A stretch of DNA of 64,000 bases from Blautia liquoris (GCF_015159595.1 NZ_CP063304.1:310001-374000), one strand, 5' to 3'. Shown: positions 8,185-17,613, counted from the stretch's first letter. A program made the numbers and translations. Notes: generated by a model from the letters alone, not told the origin.

Positions 8185-8337
8185 CACCCCAGGGAATCTC
8201 GTGCTCTTTTTCATGTTCACATGAAAAAGGCATATCCCCGCGGCCTAGACAAACAAGAATGCAGCGCCCCAGGGAATCTCGTGCTCTTTTTCATGTTCAC
8301 ATGAAAAAGGCATATCCCTCGGCCCAGACAAACAAGA
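8185..8337 (+). repeat. Two tandem copies of an 80-bp repeat
   Basis: Two head-to-tail units with an 80-bp period (the shared block CCCCAGGGAATCTCGTGC begins at 8187 and at 8267) are nearly identical. Each carries a palindrome, CTTTTTCATG-TTCA-CATGAAAAAG, whose TTTCATG/CATGAAA core is also found in helix I of the adjacent element A. The rest of the gap from 7931 to 8353 holds element A and a short possible ykoE terminator; no gene is supported there. Confidence 0.85.
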
Positions 8338-8353
8338 GAGGATAAAAATATAG

Positions 8354-9211
8354 ATGTGGATTGCAGACAAATGGAAAGACTATGAAGTGCTGGACACTTC
8401 TGACGGAGAAAAGCTAGAGAGATGGGGAAAGTATATTTTGGTGAGACCAGATCCACAGGTGATCTGGAGCACGCCGCGTAAACATCCAGACTGGCAGAAG
8501 ATAAACGGCCATTATCACAGAAGCAGTAAAGGCGGCGGAGAATGGGAATTCTTCAATCTCCCCGAACAGTGGAAGATCTCATATCGGGATTTAAATTTTC
8601 ACTTGAAGCCTTTCAGTTTTAAGCACACGGGTCTGTTCCCGGAACAGGCGGTAAACTGGGATTGGTTTTCAGATAAGATTAAAAATGCAAACAGACCTAT
8701 AAAAGTATTGAATTTATTTGCATATACCGGAGGTGCCACCCTGGCGGCAGCACAAGCCGGTGCATCCGTGACACATGTGGATGCTTCGAAAGGTATGGTG
8801 ACCTGGGCAAAAGAAAATGCAGTAGAATCAGGACTTGAACAGGCCCCTGTACGATGGCTTGTGGATGATTGCAAGAAATTTGTGGAACGTGAAATCAGAA
8901 GGGGGCATCATTATGATGGGATTATCATGGATCCGCCCTCATATGGAAGGGGTCCCAAGGGCGAAATCTGGAAGATAGAGGAATCGATTTTTCCCTTTAT
9001 CATGCTCTGCACACAGATATTAAGTGAGGAGCCCCTGTTTTTCCTGGTGAACTCCTATACGACCGGACTTGCGCCGTCAGTTCTTGGCTATATGCTTTCC
9101 GTGGCACTTAAGAAATACGGCGGCTATGTAGAAGCTGAGGAGATCGGACTTCCAGTCATGTCTTCGGGACTGATTCTGCCCTGTGGAGCATCCGGAAGAT
9201 GGGAACGATAA
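8354..9211 (+). CDS. Class I SAM-dependent methyltransferase (RlmI/RlmK-like)
   Basis: A 285-residue protein. The SAM-binding motif I is VLNLFAYTGGATLAAAQAGA (residues about 117-136), followed by acidic motif II THVDASKGMVTWAKENA and the catalytic-type motif IMDPPSYGRGPKGE near residue 196. This combination is typical of the RlmI/RlmK-related rRNA cytosine methyltransferases and close relatives. An N-terminal PUA domain like that of RlmI is not evident, so the rRNA target is inference. GAGAGGA lies 11 nt before the ATG. It is probably monocistronic and begins just downstream of the repeat cluster. Confidence 0.82.
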   Translation: MWIADKWKDYEVLDTSDGEKLERWGKYILVRPDPQVIWSTPRKHPDWQKINGHYHRSSKGGGEWEFFNLPEQWKISYRDLNFHLKPFSFKHTGLFPEQAVNWDWFSDKIKNANRPIKVLNLFAYTGGATLAAAQAGASVTHVDASKGMVTWAKENAVESGLEQAPVRWLVDDCKKFVEREIRRGHHYDGIIMDPPSYGRGPKGEIWKIEESIFPFIMLCTQILSEEPLFFLVNSYTTGLAPSVLGYMLSVALKKYGGYVEAEEIGLPVMSSGLILPCGASGRWER

Positions 9212-9300
9212 TAAATGCAAGTTATGATAAAGAATAATTCAAAAAGCTGAGAGTAAAAGCGAGAATATAGGAAGAATATTGTGTAATATGAAAGAATACC

Positions 9301-9330
9301 TTGACAGAAGTTCAATCTGAGTAATAAAAT
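9301..9330 (+). promoter_or_regulatory. Sigma-A-type promoter for the aminotransferase gene
   Basis: TTGACA at 9301-9306 and TAAAAT at 9325-9330 with an 18-nt spacer, 48 nt upstream of the aminotransferase start. Confidence 0.6.
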
Positions 9331-9377
9331 AGATAACAATGATGTAAATGAACTTGTCAAGGAGGGAATCGTATATT

Positions 9378-10670
9378 ATGAAAGCATATAGCGAGTTAAA
9401 TAAGGAAGAATTGCTGGCTTTGAAATCACAATTGGAAGCAGAATATCAGGACATTAAGGCAAAAGGACTGTCACTTGACATGTCCAGGGGAAAGCCCTCA
9501 GTTGAGCAGCTGGATTTGGCGGAGAAAATGCTTGGCATTATAACTGATAATGAAGACGTAAAGGCTGAAAACGGTCTGGACTGTAGAAATTACGGAGCTC
9601 CGATCGGACTACCCGAAGCGAGGAAACTTCTGGGAGATATTGCCGGAGTGTCTGCGGATCGTGTGATTCTGGGAGGAAACTCAAGCCTTCAGCTGATGTT
9701 TGATACGGTATCGAGATCATATTCCCATGGTGTACTGGGAAGTATTCCATGGTCAAAATTAGATTGTGTAAAATTTCTCTGTCCGGTTCCCGGATATGAC
9801 CGCCATTTTGCAGTGACAGAATACTTTGGTGTTGAGATGATCAATATTCCGATGACAGAGGACGGTCCGGATATGGATCTTGTCGAAAAACTGGTATCAG
9901 AGGATCCCGCGGTTAAAGGTATTTGGTGTGTTCCAAAGTATTCCAATCCGCAGGGCTATGTGTATTCTGATGAGACGGTGAGGAGAATGGCATCTTTGGA
10001 CCCTGCAGCAGAGGATTTCCGCATTTACTGGGATAATGCGTATGGGATTCATCATCTGTACGAAGAGGCAGAAAAGCAGGCACAGATTCCGGACATCTTG
10101 ACAGAGTGTGAAAAAGCCCAAAAACCGGATATGGTTTATGAGTTCATATCCACATCCAAGGTTAGTTTTGCCGGAGGAGGAATCTCGGCTATTATCAGTT
10201 CTGATGCGAATTTGGAGCAGATCAAAGAGTATATGTCTTTTCAGACAATTGGAAATGATAAACTGAATCAGCTTCGCCATGTGAAATATTTTAAAAGTCT
10301 TGACGGTGTGAAGGCTCATATGAAGAAGGAGGCGGATATTCTCCGGCCAAAATTTGAAGCAGTGGAGAGCATCCTTGAAGAGTCCCTGGGGGGTCTGGGT
10401 ATCGGGAACTGGACTCGTCCGCTGGGCGGATATTTTATTTCCTTTGATGCAATGCCGGGCTGTGCGAAAGAGATTGTCGTAAAGGCGAAAGAGGCAGGAC
10501 TTGTTCTGACAGGAGCAGGGGCAACCTATCCTTACGGAAAAGACCCCAAAGATTCCAACATTCGTATTGCGCCTACCTGCCCGACACTTTCGGAATTGAT
10601 CCTGGCGGCCAAGGTGTTTGCAGTGAGTGTAAAACTGATCAGCGCAGAGCATCTTCTGAGGGAAATGTAG
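9378..10670 (+). CDS. Fold-type I PLP-dependent aminotransferase (class Ic / MocR-type aminotransferase domain)
   Basis: A 430-residue enzyme that transfers amino groups between amino and 2-oxo acids, with aspartate or alanine the likely substrate. Visible features are the N-terminal LSLDMSRGKPS block, GGNSSLQLMFDTVSR (cofactor phosphate-binding region), KYSNPQGYVYSDE with the conserved N-P, YWDNAYGIHHL with the PLP-binding aspartate, and STSKVSFAGGG with the Schiff-base lysine. The set matches the aspartate aminotransferase Ic subgroup. GGAGGG lies 12 nt before the chosen ATG; the frame extends 10 codons upstream without a better site. A terminator follows. Confidence 0.87.
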   Translation: MKAYSELNKEELLALKSQLEAEYQDIKAKGLSLDMSRGKPSVEQLDLAEKMLGIITDNEDVKAENGLDCRNYGAPIGLPEARKLLGDIAGVSADRVILGGNSSLQLMFDTVSRSYSHGVLGSIPWSKLDCVKFLCPVPGYDRHFAVTEYFGVEMINIPMTEDGPDMDLVEKLVSEDPAVKGIWCVPKYSNPQGYVYSDETVRRMASLDPAAEDFRIYWDNAYGIHHLYEEAEKQAQIPDILTECEKAQKPDMVYEFISTSKVSFAGGGISAIISSDANLEQIKEYMSFQTIGNDKLNQLRHVKYFKSLDGVKAHMKKEADILRPKFEAVESILEESLGGLGIGNWTRPLGGYFISFDAMPGCAKEIVVKAKEAGLVLTGAGATYPYGKDPKDSNIRIAPTCPTLSELILAAKVFAVSVKLISAEHLLREM

Positions 10671-10677
10671 GGAAAGG

Positions 10678-10725
10678 AAAAAGGGGCAGAGTGGATACTG
10701 GATATTCCGCGCTGTCCCTTTTTTG
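10678..10725 (+). terminator. Intrinsic terminator after the aminotransferase gene
   Basis: AAAAAGGGGCAG pairs with CTGTCCCTTTTTT (one G-U pair), giving a stem followed by T residues, just downstream of the aminotransferase stop. Confidence 0.8.
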
Positions 10726-10825
10726 CATCCTCCTTTCGAAAAGTCTTTACCGCAATCAGGACTGGTGATATACTTACGGATAAGGGGAATTAAAAGCATT
10801 AAGGTAAAGGCAAGGTATATATATT

Positions 10826-12265
10826 ATGAATAGATTAAAAAAGAAAAAGATTGTTTTGGGTATCCTTGTTGGGATCCTGATGATCCTGATTGGTGTTTAC
10901 CTTGGAATAAGCCTCTTCTTTCACTCACATTTTATAACAGGAACCACGATTAATGGTGCAGATGTAAGTAAGATGACTGTCCAGCAGGCAAAGAAAGCCC
11001 AACAAGATCACATATCAGAATATATTCTTACAATAAAAGAGCGCGGAGGAAATACCGAGAAGATTACAGCAGATCAGCTCGGTCTTACTTATGTAGATGA
11101 TAAAGGTGTAGAAAAGCTTTTGAAAGAACAAAAGGCTTTTTTGTGGCCTGTTTCTGCCGGGAAGAGAAAAAACTATGAGTTGGCGGCGAATGTTTCATAT
11201 GATAAGAGTATTGTCGATGGAATTCTTGAGGGGCTTTCCTGCCTTCAAAGCGACAATCAGACACCGCCCCAAGATGCCTTCGTTCAGCCTGAAGATAATG
11301 GTTTTGCTATCGTTCCGGAGAATCCGGGAAGTACATTAAAGCGTGATGATATGAAGAATGCGGTGATCAATGCGATCGATACCGGAAAAGAGGCACTTGA
11401 TCTTGAAAAAGAAGATCTCTATGAAAAACCTTCGGTTGTGAGTACAGATGAATCACTGAAAAAAGACATGGATCAGATGAATGCTCTTACAACTGCGAAT
11501 ATCACCTATGATTTTGGAGATGACCGGAAGTTTACGGCGGATCGCAGTGTGATCAAGGACTGGCTGGTCAAAGGCGATGACGGAAACTACACAGTGGATG
11601 AATCCGGCGCTGCCAAGTGGGTAAGGCAGATGGCATATGAGACTGATACATTCGGACTTGCCAGAGATTTTACAACACATTCAGGGCAGGTGATTCAGCT
11701 GCCCTATGGCGGAGACTATGGATGGCTGATCAACCAGAAAGAGACGACTTCTTCGTTGATAGAAGCCATTCAATCCGGCACACAGGAGACTAGAGAGCCG
11801 GAATATACATATAAGGGGATGGACCGCTCAAAGAATGATATTGGCGGCACTTATGTGGAGATCAGCATCAGTGAACAGAAGATGTGGTGTTACAAAGACG
11901 GACAGCTGATTGTGGAGACTCCCGTTATTACAGGCAATCATTCTACAGGGCATGACACACCGTCAGGCCACGTATGGGCAATCGATGCAAAAAAGCGAGA
12001 CGCAGACTTTAAAAGATATCCTGTACATGTAAATTTCTGGCTTCCTTTTAACGGGGATGTGGGAATTCACGACGCAAGCTGGCGCACTGAGGAGATGTAT
12101 ACTCCCACATTTTACCAGAATAGCGGATCACATGGGTGCATTAATACTCCAGTCGATGCCGCAGAAAAAATCTTTAATACAGTCGGCATCGGCTCTCCTG
12201 TGATCGTATATTATAGTACAGATCAGGTTGTAGGCCCGCAGCCAACCCAGGAAAACAGCATCTGA
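10826..12265 (+). CDS. L,D-transpeptidase with peptidoglycan-binding domain
   Basis: A 479-residue membrane-anchored cell-wall enzyme that forms L,D (3-3) crosslinks or attaches groups to peptidoglycan. It has a basic N-terminus and one transmembrane helix (residues about 9-32), then PG_binding_4-type repeats (TTINGADVSKMTVQQAKKAQ and the repeat around residues 150-330), and a C-terminal YkuD domain from about residue 344. The catalytic motif SHGCINTP at about residues 434-441 contains the active-site cysteine, and HVNFWLPFNGDVGIHDA precedes it. The extracellular topology is as expected. It is followed 63 nt later by ddl and murF, consistent with a wall-synthesis neighbourhood. Confidence 0.92.
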   Translation: MNRLKKKKIVLGILVGILMILIGVYLGISLFFHSHFITGTTINGADVSKMTVQQAKKAQQDHISEYILTIKERGGNTEKITADQLGLTYVDDKGVEKLLKEQKAFLWPVSAGKRKNYELAANVSYDKSIVDGILEGLSCLQSDNQTPPQDAFVQPEDNGFAIVPENPGSTLKRDDMKNAVINAIDTGKEALDLEKEDLYEKPSVVSTDESLKKDMDQMNALTTANITYDFGDDRKFTADRSVIKDWLVKGDDGNYTVDESGAAKWVRQMAYETDTFGLARDFTTHSGQVIQLPYGGDYGWLINQKETTSSLIEAIQSGTQETREPEYTYKGMDRSKNDIGGTYVEISISEQKMWCYKDGQLIVETPVITGNHSTGHDTPSGHVWAIDAKKRDADFKRYPVHVNFWLPFNGDVGIHDASWRTEEMYTPTFYQNSGSHGCINTPVDAAEKIFNTVGIGSPVIVYYSTDQVVGPQPTQENSI

Positions 12266-12328
12266 TGCTGGACGCCACAGGGAACTAGTGCAAATTTTCA
12301 TAATGAAACAAATAGGAGGAACAATAAC

Positions 12329-13372
12329 ATGAATATCGTAGTATTAGCCGGAGGAACCAGCACAGAGAGAGAAGTCTCTATTGATTCCGGCACCATGGTG
12401 TGCAGGGCATTACGAGAGAAGGGACATCAGGCAATACTTTTAGATGTATTCTTTGGGCTAGATGAGGTTACAGAACCGTTATTTGGTCCGGATTATGATA
12501 TAGATCGCGCTGCGGATAAGATGAGGGCGAATTCAGGGGAAGTTCAGAAAACTGCCAGAGAGCGAATAGAATTTTTTGGATCACATGTAATCGAGATCTG
12601 TCAGAAGGCGGATGTTGTATTTCTAGCTTTGCATGGGGCCAATGGTGAAGATGGAAAGGTGCAGGCCGCATTCGATCTTTTCGGGATTTTATATACCGGG
12701 ACCGATTATCTCAGTTCTGCTATTGCAATGGACAAAGGGCTTTCAAAAGAACTATTCGAAATTCATGGTGTTCCGACACCGAAGGGTATAACGATTAACG
12801 CAAACAAAGGATATTCTGTTCATCCGGCTGCGTATGATCTTACTTTTCCACTGGTGGTGAAGCCCTGCTGCGGCGGCTCCAGTGTGGGAGTGTCTATCGT
12901 CAATACTCAGGAAGAGTACGAAAAAGCCCTTCAGGACGCATTTTTTTATGAATCGGAAGTAGTAGTTGAGGAATATGTGTATGGCCGTGAGTTCTCTGTA
13001 GGTGTGGTCGATTCCAAGGCATATCCTGTCATCGAGATAGCACCGATACAGGGATTTTACGACTATAAGAATAAGTATGAGGCCGGCTCCACAATAGAGA
13101 CCTGCCCTGCTGACTTAGATGATGAAACGACACATAAGATGCAGGAATACGCTGTTATGGGTGCCAAGGCTCTGGGAATTAAGAGTTACTGCAGACTCGA
13201 TTTTATGATGAGAGAAGACAAAAAGATGTATTGTCTGGAAGCGAATACACTTCCGGGCATGACCAGCACCAGTCTGCTCCCGCAGGAGGCAGCAGCAATT
13301 GGAATTGACTACCCTGCACTCTGCGAAAAGCTGGTTAGCCTGTCACTACAGGCACAGGAGAAAAAAGAATGA
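12329..13372 (+). CDS. ddl: D-alanine--D-alanine ligase
   Basis: A 347-residue ATP-grasp enzyme that makes the D-Ala-D-Ala dipeptide for peptidoglycan. Visible motifs are LAGGTSTEREVS at the N-terminus, LHGANGEDGKVQAAFDLFG (residues about 99-117), TGTDYLSSAIAMDKG, PLVVKPCCGGSSVGVS (ATP-binding loop), EEYVYGREFSVGVVD, and EANTLPGMTSTSLLPQEA near the C-terminus with the metal-binding Glu and Asn. The length is usual. TAGGAGG lies upstream of the ATG. Its stop overlaps the murF start by 4 nt (ATGA), so the two are translationally coupled; MurF uses its product. Confidence 0.96.
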   Translation: MNIVVLAGGTSTEREVSIDSGTMVCRALREKGHQAILLDVFFGLDEVTEPLFGPDYDIDRAADKMRANSGEVQKTARERIEFFGSHVIEICQKADVVFLALHGANGEDGKVQAAFDLFGILYTGTDYLSSAIAMDKGLSKELFEIHGVPTPKGITINANKGYSVHPAAYDLTFPLVVKPCCGGSSVGVSIVNTQEEYEKALQDAFFYESEVVVEEYVYGREFSVGVVDSKAYPVIEIAPIQGFYDYKNKYEAGSTIETCPADLDDETTHKMQEYAVMGAKALGIKSYCRLDFMMREDKKMYCLEANTLPGMTSTSLLPQEAAAIGIDYPALCEKLVSLSLQAQEKKE

Positions 13373-14745
13373 AGAATATGACACTGGAGCATATAGCAAA
13401 CGCATGCGGCGGAAGTTATATCGGTACAGAAGGAAAAAAAACCGTCTGTGTATCGGATATCACGACAGACAGCCGAAAAGTATCAGATGGCTGTCTGTTC
13501 GTGCCGATTCAGGGAAGTCGGGTAGACGGGCATGATTTTATAGACCAGGTAATTGAAAAGGGTGCACTTGCTGTGCTCTCCGAGAAAGATCTGGGAATAC
13601 AAAACTTTCCTTACATTCGAGTTGAGTCGTCACTGAAAGCTTTGAAGGATCTGGCCGAATATTATCTTCAACAACTTAAAATCCCTGTGATTGGGATTAC
13701 CGGAAGTGTCGGAAAGACCAGTACGAAGGAGATGACGGCGGCTGTTTTATCACAGAAATATCATGTTTTAAAGACACAGGGAAACTTTAACAATGAACTG
13801 GGGCTTCCGCTCACTGTCTTTCGGCTTCGCGATGAGGATGAGATGGCGATTTTGGAGATGGGAATCAGTGATTTCGGCGAGATGCGTACACTTGCCGAGA
13901 TTGCACGTCCCAAGACGGCCATGATCACAAACATTGGATATTGTCATCTGGAAAACTTAAAGGACCGGGATGGAGTTTTCAAAGCGAAGACAGAGATATT
14001 TGAATATGTCAGAGATGACGGACATGTAATCTTGAACGGAGATGACGACAAGTTGGAGCAGGTCTGTGATGTTCATGGAATAAAGCCTGTAAAATTTGGA
14101 CTCAATCAGAAGAATGACGTCTATGCCGATGAGATAAAATCAATGGGATTTTCGGGTGTGTCCTGTACAATTCATACGCCTGCGGGCAGTTTTAAAACAC
14201 TTGTCCCGATGCCTGGAAAACATATGGTGTACAATGCCCTTGCGGGTACCTGTGCGGGTATTCTCTATGGTCTCACGCTGGAGCAAATTAAATCCGGAAT
14301 AGAAAGTTTTCAGCCGCTTGAGGGGAGATTCCATATTATCACAACCTCCAGGTATCAGATTATCGATGACTGCTACAATGCAAATCCCATGTCCATGAAG
14401 GCTTCCCTGGAAGTTCTTCAGGATGGTGAAGGACGAAAAGTGGCAATCCTCGGCGATATGGCTGAGCTTGGAAAAGACGAGAAAGATCTGCATGAAGAGG
14501 TGGGTACATTTGCCGGGAGCCTGAAACTGGATGCTCTGTACTGCACCGGACGTTTAAGTGAAAGTCTGGCCGCTGCCGCTAAAAAAAGCAATTCAAAACT
14601 GGATGTCCGCCATTTTGTGGATAAGGATGCTTTGCTTGACTGGCTGCCCATTCTGCTTAAGGACGGGGATACGATTCTTGTAAAGGCGTCACATTCCATG
14701 GAGTTTGACAAGGTCGTGAAGTATCTGGAACGAGAAGAGAAGTAG
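13369..14745 (+). CDS. murF: UDP-N-acetylmuramoyl-tripeptide--D-alanyl-D-alanine ligase
   Basis: A 458-residue cytoplasmic ligase that adds D-Ala-D-Ala to UDP-MurNAc-tripeptide. The P-loop GITGSVGKTSTKEM lies near residue 106, QGNFNNELGLPLT near 138, LEMGISDFGEM near 160 and the C-terminal Mur ligase motif DDCYNANPMSMKASL near 328, with ILGDMAELG following. The length is standard. It is coupled to ddl by a 4-nt overlap and followed after 7 nt by a lysophosphatidate acyltransferase gene. Confidence 0.96.
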   Translation: MKNMTLEHIANACGGSYIGTEGKKTVCVSDITTDSRKVSDGCLFVPIQGSRVDGHDFIDQVIEKGALAVLSEKDLGIQNFPYIRVESSLKALKDLAEYYLQQLKIPVIGITGSVGKTSTKEMTAAVLSQKYHVLKTQGNFNNELGLPLTVFRLRDEDEMAILEMGISDFGEMRTLAEIARPKTAMITNIGYCHLENLKDRDGVFKAKTEIFEYVRDDGHVILNGDDDKLEQVCDVHGIKPVKFGLNQKNDVYADEIKSMGFSGVSCTIHTPAGSFKTLVPMPGKHMVYNALAGTCAGILYGLTLEQIKSGIESFQPLEGRFHIITTSRYQIIDDCYNANPMSMKASLEVLQDGEGRKVAILGDMAELGKDEKDLHEEVGTFAGSLKLDALYCTGRLSESLAAAAKKSNSKLDVRHFVDKDALLDWLPILLKDGDTILVKASHSMEFDKVVKYLEREEK

Positions 14746-14752
14746 GAGGGAG

Positions 14753-15499
14753 ATGCAGATGCTACGATTAATATTAGTGCTGTTTTTTGCAGTTGCATAT
14801 TTAATTTTAACGATACCAGTGCTGGCTGTGGAATGGCTGATAGGTAAATTTAACCCCCATGTGAAGGATATCACCTCTTTACGCATGGTTCAGTGGATCT
14901 TCAAAGTTATCTTATGGGGTGCCGGAGTGAAACTGGATGTGATAGGCGAGGATAACGTCCCGAAGGATCAGGCAGTCCTCTATATTGGAAATCACCGCAG
15001 TAACTTTGATCCGATTATAACATATTCAAGATGTCCGGGACTGACCGGGTATGTGGCAAAGAAGGAAATGAAAAAGATCCCGCTGCTATGCACCTGGATG
15101 AAATATCTGCACTGCCATTTCCTTGACAGGAAGGATCTGAGACAAGGACTTAAGATGATCCTATCCTGTATCGAAGATATTAATAATGGTATTTCCATCT
15201 GCATCTTTCCGGAGGGGACAAGAAGCAAGCAAGAGACAGAGACTCCGCTTCTTCCTTTTCATGAGGGAAGCTTCAAGATCGCACAGAAAACAAATTGTCC
15301 GATTATACCGATGGCGCTTACAGGAACAAATCGAATTTTGGAAACACAGTTTCCGAAAATCAAATCAACACACGTGATTCTCGAATACGGAAAACCGATT
15401 ATCCCTTCTGAGTTATCCCCAGAAGAGAGAAAACATCTCGGAGGATATACTGGAAAAGTGATCGAAGAAATGCTGGAAAAAAATCGCTCCCTTTTATAG
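14753..15499 (+). CDS. plsC: 1-acyl-sn-glycerol-3-phosphate acyltransferase (PlsC family)
   Basis: A 248-residue membrane-associated acyltransferase that converts lysophosphatidate to phosphatidate. The catalytic H-x4-D motif is in NHRSNFDPI (residues about 80-88), and the glycerol-phosphate-binding motif FPEGTRS lies near 150. An N-terminal hydrophobic helix anchors it. It starts 7 nt after murF with GGAGG overlapping that gap, so it is probably the last gene of the ddl-murF-plsC unit. A terminator hairpin follows. Confidence 0.92.
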   Translation: MQMLRLILVLFFAVAYLILTIPVLAVEWLIGKFNPHVKDITSLRMVQWIFKVILWGAGVKLDVIGEDNVPKDQAVLYIGNHRSNFDPIITYSRCPGLTGYVAKKEMKKIPLLCTWMKYLHCHFLDRKDLRQGLKMILSCIEDINNGISICIFPEGTRSKQETETPLLPFHEGSFKIAQKTNCPIIPMALTGTNRILETQFPKIKSTHVILEYGKPIIPSELSPEERKHLGGYTGKVIEEMLEKNRSLL

Positions 15500-15522
15500 A
15501 GGACAGGATAAACAATTGTTAT

Positions 15523-15566
15523 GCACTGCTGTATGGCCGATTTCATTTGGTCTGCGGCAGTTTTTT
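15523..15566 (+). terminator. Intrinsic terminator after plsC
   Basis: CTGC...GGCC pairs imperfectly with GGTC...GCAG and is followed by TTTTTT, immediately after the plsC stop. Confidence 0.65.
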
Positions 15567-15625
15567 ATTCTAATCATCGGGTATCATGCATACAATACCA
15601 ATAAAGAGCGGGTAGAGGCCAAAGA

Positions 15626-16096
15626 TTGAAGAAAATTGCCTACTTATTAATATGTGCACTGTTTGTGGCAGCAGCTATCAGCTGCTCTCCAAAAAAGAAT
15701 GACGGGGATGAGTACAAGGCTTGCGACTTTACCGTGCTGAAAACAGGGGAGATTCCAGATGAAGTGAGTCAGCTGATTGAAAAGCAGGGCGATGAGGCAT
15801 TCCAGATGGTCTACAGAAGTGACGGATGGCTCTTTTGCATGCGTGGATATGGAAAACAGAAAACCGGAGGTTATTCCATCCGTATTCTGGATGTAGGTAT
15901 TCGTGGTGAGATGCTGCGCATAAAAAGTGAACTGCTTGGCCCCCAAACCAAAGAAGAACAAAAAGGCGTCGGGTCCAGGCCATATTTTGTTTTAAAATTG
16001 GAAGATCCGGGATACCCGGTGATGTTTGAAGAATCAGGAGGGGAAATGAATGGAATTAACGAAGAAAAATCTGCATCAGATTTGCAGAAAAAGTGA
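15626..16096 (+). CDS. PrcB-like C-terminal-domain lipoprotein
   Basis: A 156-residue predicted lipoprotein. The N-terminus has a basic start, a hydrophobic core and the lipobox-like AISC (cysteine at about residue 20). The segment MRGYGKQKTGGYSIRI is characteristic of the PrcB_C domain, found in secreted or lipid-anchored proteins of uncertain function. It uses a TTG start, chosen because TAGAGG lies 7 nt upstream and the signal peptide begins there. It overlaps the next gene by 47 nt, so translation of that gene is probably coupled. Confidence 0.75.
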   Translation: MKKIAYLLICALFVAAAISCSPKKNDGDEYKACDFTVLKTGEIPDEVSQLIEKQGDEAFQMVYRSDGWLFCMRGYGKQKTGGYSIRILDVGIRGEMLRIKSELLGPQTKEEQKGVGSRPYFVLKLEDPGYPVMFEESGGEMNGINEEKSASDLQKK

Positions 16097-17609
16097 TGCG
16101 AATACCCAGATTACGTTTGATGAAGATTACAATGTGCCAGATTCTAAACCAGATGTAGGGCGCATGATACAAAAAAAAGGAGAAGTCAATCTTACGGAAG
16201 TTGTTGTCAGTGACGGGCACGCTCACATCACCGGATCTTTGGACTTCCATCTGCTTTACGTCTCTGACGGTGATATCAGAAGAATATACAATCTGGACGG
16301 CTCACTTCCGATTGATGAGAATATCAATCTCGATGGAGCTGCAAGCGGTGATAAGATCTGTCTAAGATGGGATATGGAAGACCTCAGTATCCGATTGATC
16401 AACTCCCGAAAACTGAACGTGCGTGCCCTGATTACGTTTCATGCTTATGTGGAGGAGTTACAGGATATCTCTCTGCCGATCGACGTCAAAGAGTCGGACA
16501 GTGTATCGGTAAAAAAAGCAGAGATACCGCTGTTGGAGCTTAGCGTACATAAAAAAGACACCATGAGGATAAAAAAAGAACTGACACTTGCCTCGAATAA
16601 GCCGAATATTCATACAGTGCTCTGGAAGGATATGCAGGTACGTGCTTTGGATATCAGGGGACTGGATGGGAAGATAGAGGTAAAAGGCGAGTTGTTTCTG
16701 TTTACCCTATATTCCGGTGACGATGAAGATCATCCTCTGCAGTATCTGGAACAGGCACTCCCATGGCATCAGGAGGTAGAGTGTGACGGCTGTACGATGG
16801 ATATGATTCCAAATATCGAGGTAAATATGAGCCAAAGTGACCTGGAGGTTGCACCCGATGCCGACGGAGAAGAACGTGTCCTGCAGATGGATGTCGTGCT
16901 GGAACTCGATATCAAGATGTATAAGGAAAATAATTGCCAGATTGTGGAGGATGTGTACACTCCAAATAAGAAGTTTGTGCTGGACACAAAGCCTGAAGTA
17001 TTAGAGAGCCTTTTGGTTAAAAATTATTCGAAGTGCCGTGTGGAAGATAAGATAAATGTACCGGAGCCGGCGAATAAGATTCTGCAGATCTGCCACAGCG
17101 AGGGAAGCGTAAAAATAGATTCCGCACAGGTGGCAGAGAAAGGGATCAATGTAGAAGGTATTGTACAGCTTCGTATTCTGTATATTATCAGCGACGACGA
17201 TATGCCGTTTTATTCTATGGAGACAGCAATTCCATTCAGCCATGTGGTAGAGGCACAGGGGATCAGCCAGGACTGCCGCTATTACCTGCAAAGTGATATC
17301 GAGCAGCTGTCCACGATGATGCTCGACAGTAATGATATCGAGGTAAAAGTGGTAATCAATCTGAATGCCCTTGTGATGCGTGAGCATAAGAAAGCTGTTG
17401 TAAATGCCATAAGGGAAGAACCGCTTGATGTAGAAGAAGTAAGGGCAATGCCGGGTATTGTATGCTATATGGTCCAGGACAATGACACACTTTGGGATAT
17501 CGCCAAGAGATTTTATACTACTGTGGATGAAATCATAAAATTAAATGACCTGCCGTCAGAGAATGTCAAACCTATGGATTCCCTGCTGCTGGTTAAGAAG
17601 GTAGAGTAA
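16050..17609 (+). CDS. sipL: SipL-like spore coat morphogenesis protein (DUF3794 repeats plus LysM)
   Basis: A 519-residue protein with three DUF3794/SPOCS repeats (for example ITFDEDYNVPDSKPDVGRMI near residue 22, and two further repeats around 175-300 and 315-450) followed by a C-terminal LysM domain (MVQDNDTLWDIAKRFYTTVDE near 470). This architecture is that of SipL, which in C. difficile binds SpoIVA and is needed for spore coat assembly. That the gene is sipL itself rather than a paralogue is inferred from the domain order. GGAGG lies upstream of the ATG, inside the preceding lipoprotein gene. Confidence 0.85.
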   Translation: MELTKKNLHQICRKSDANTQITFDEDYNVPDSKPDVGRMIQKKGEVNLTEVVVSDGHAHITGSLDFHLLYVSDGDIRRIYNLDGSLPIDENINLDGAASGDKICLRWDMEDLSIRLINSRKLNVRALITFHAYVEELQDISLPIDVKESDSVSVKKAEIPLLELSVHKKDTMRIKKELTLASNKPNIHTVLWKDMQVRALDIRGLDGKIEVKGELFLFTLYSGDDEDHPLQYLEQALPWHQEVECDGCTMDMIPNIEVNMSQSDLEVAPDADGEERVLQMDVVLELDIKMYKENNCQIVEDVYTPNKKFVLDTKPEVLESLLVKNYSKCRVEDKINVPEPANKILQICHSEGSVKIDSAQVAEKGINVEGIVQLRILYIISDDDMPFYSMETAIPFSHVVEAQGISQDCRYYLQSDIEQLSTMMLDSNDIEVKVVINLNALVMREHKKAVVNAIREEPLDVEEVRAMPGIVCYMVQDNDTLWDIAKRFYTTVDEIIKLNDLPSENVKPMDSLLLVKKVE

Positions 17610-17613
17610 CAGG

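Noticed and set aside
8185-8337. CRISPR-like array
   Set aside because: Only two units, each about 80 bp and nearly identical throughout, with no spacer-repeat alternation and no cas genes.
8016-8345. Open frame of 109 codons across the repeat cluster
   Set aside because: It reads through the structured element and both tandem repeats, gives low-complexity repeated peptide and has no homology-like features.
9897-10799. 300-codon minus-strand frame opposite the aminotransferase gene
   Set aside because: It lies antisense to a clear PLP aminotransferase with all motifs and yields a cysteine- and histidine-rich translation without family features.
15570-15600. GGTATCAT/ATAC motif as another relic of the structured repeat
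   Set aside because: Only the short end-like motif is present without any of the three helices, which is too little to assign.
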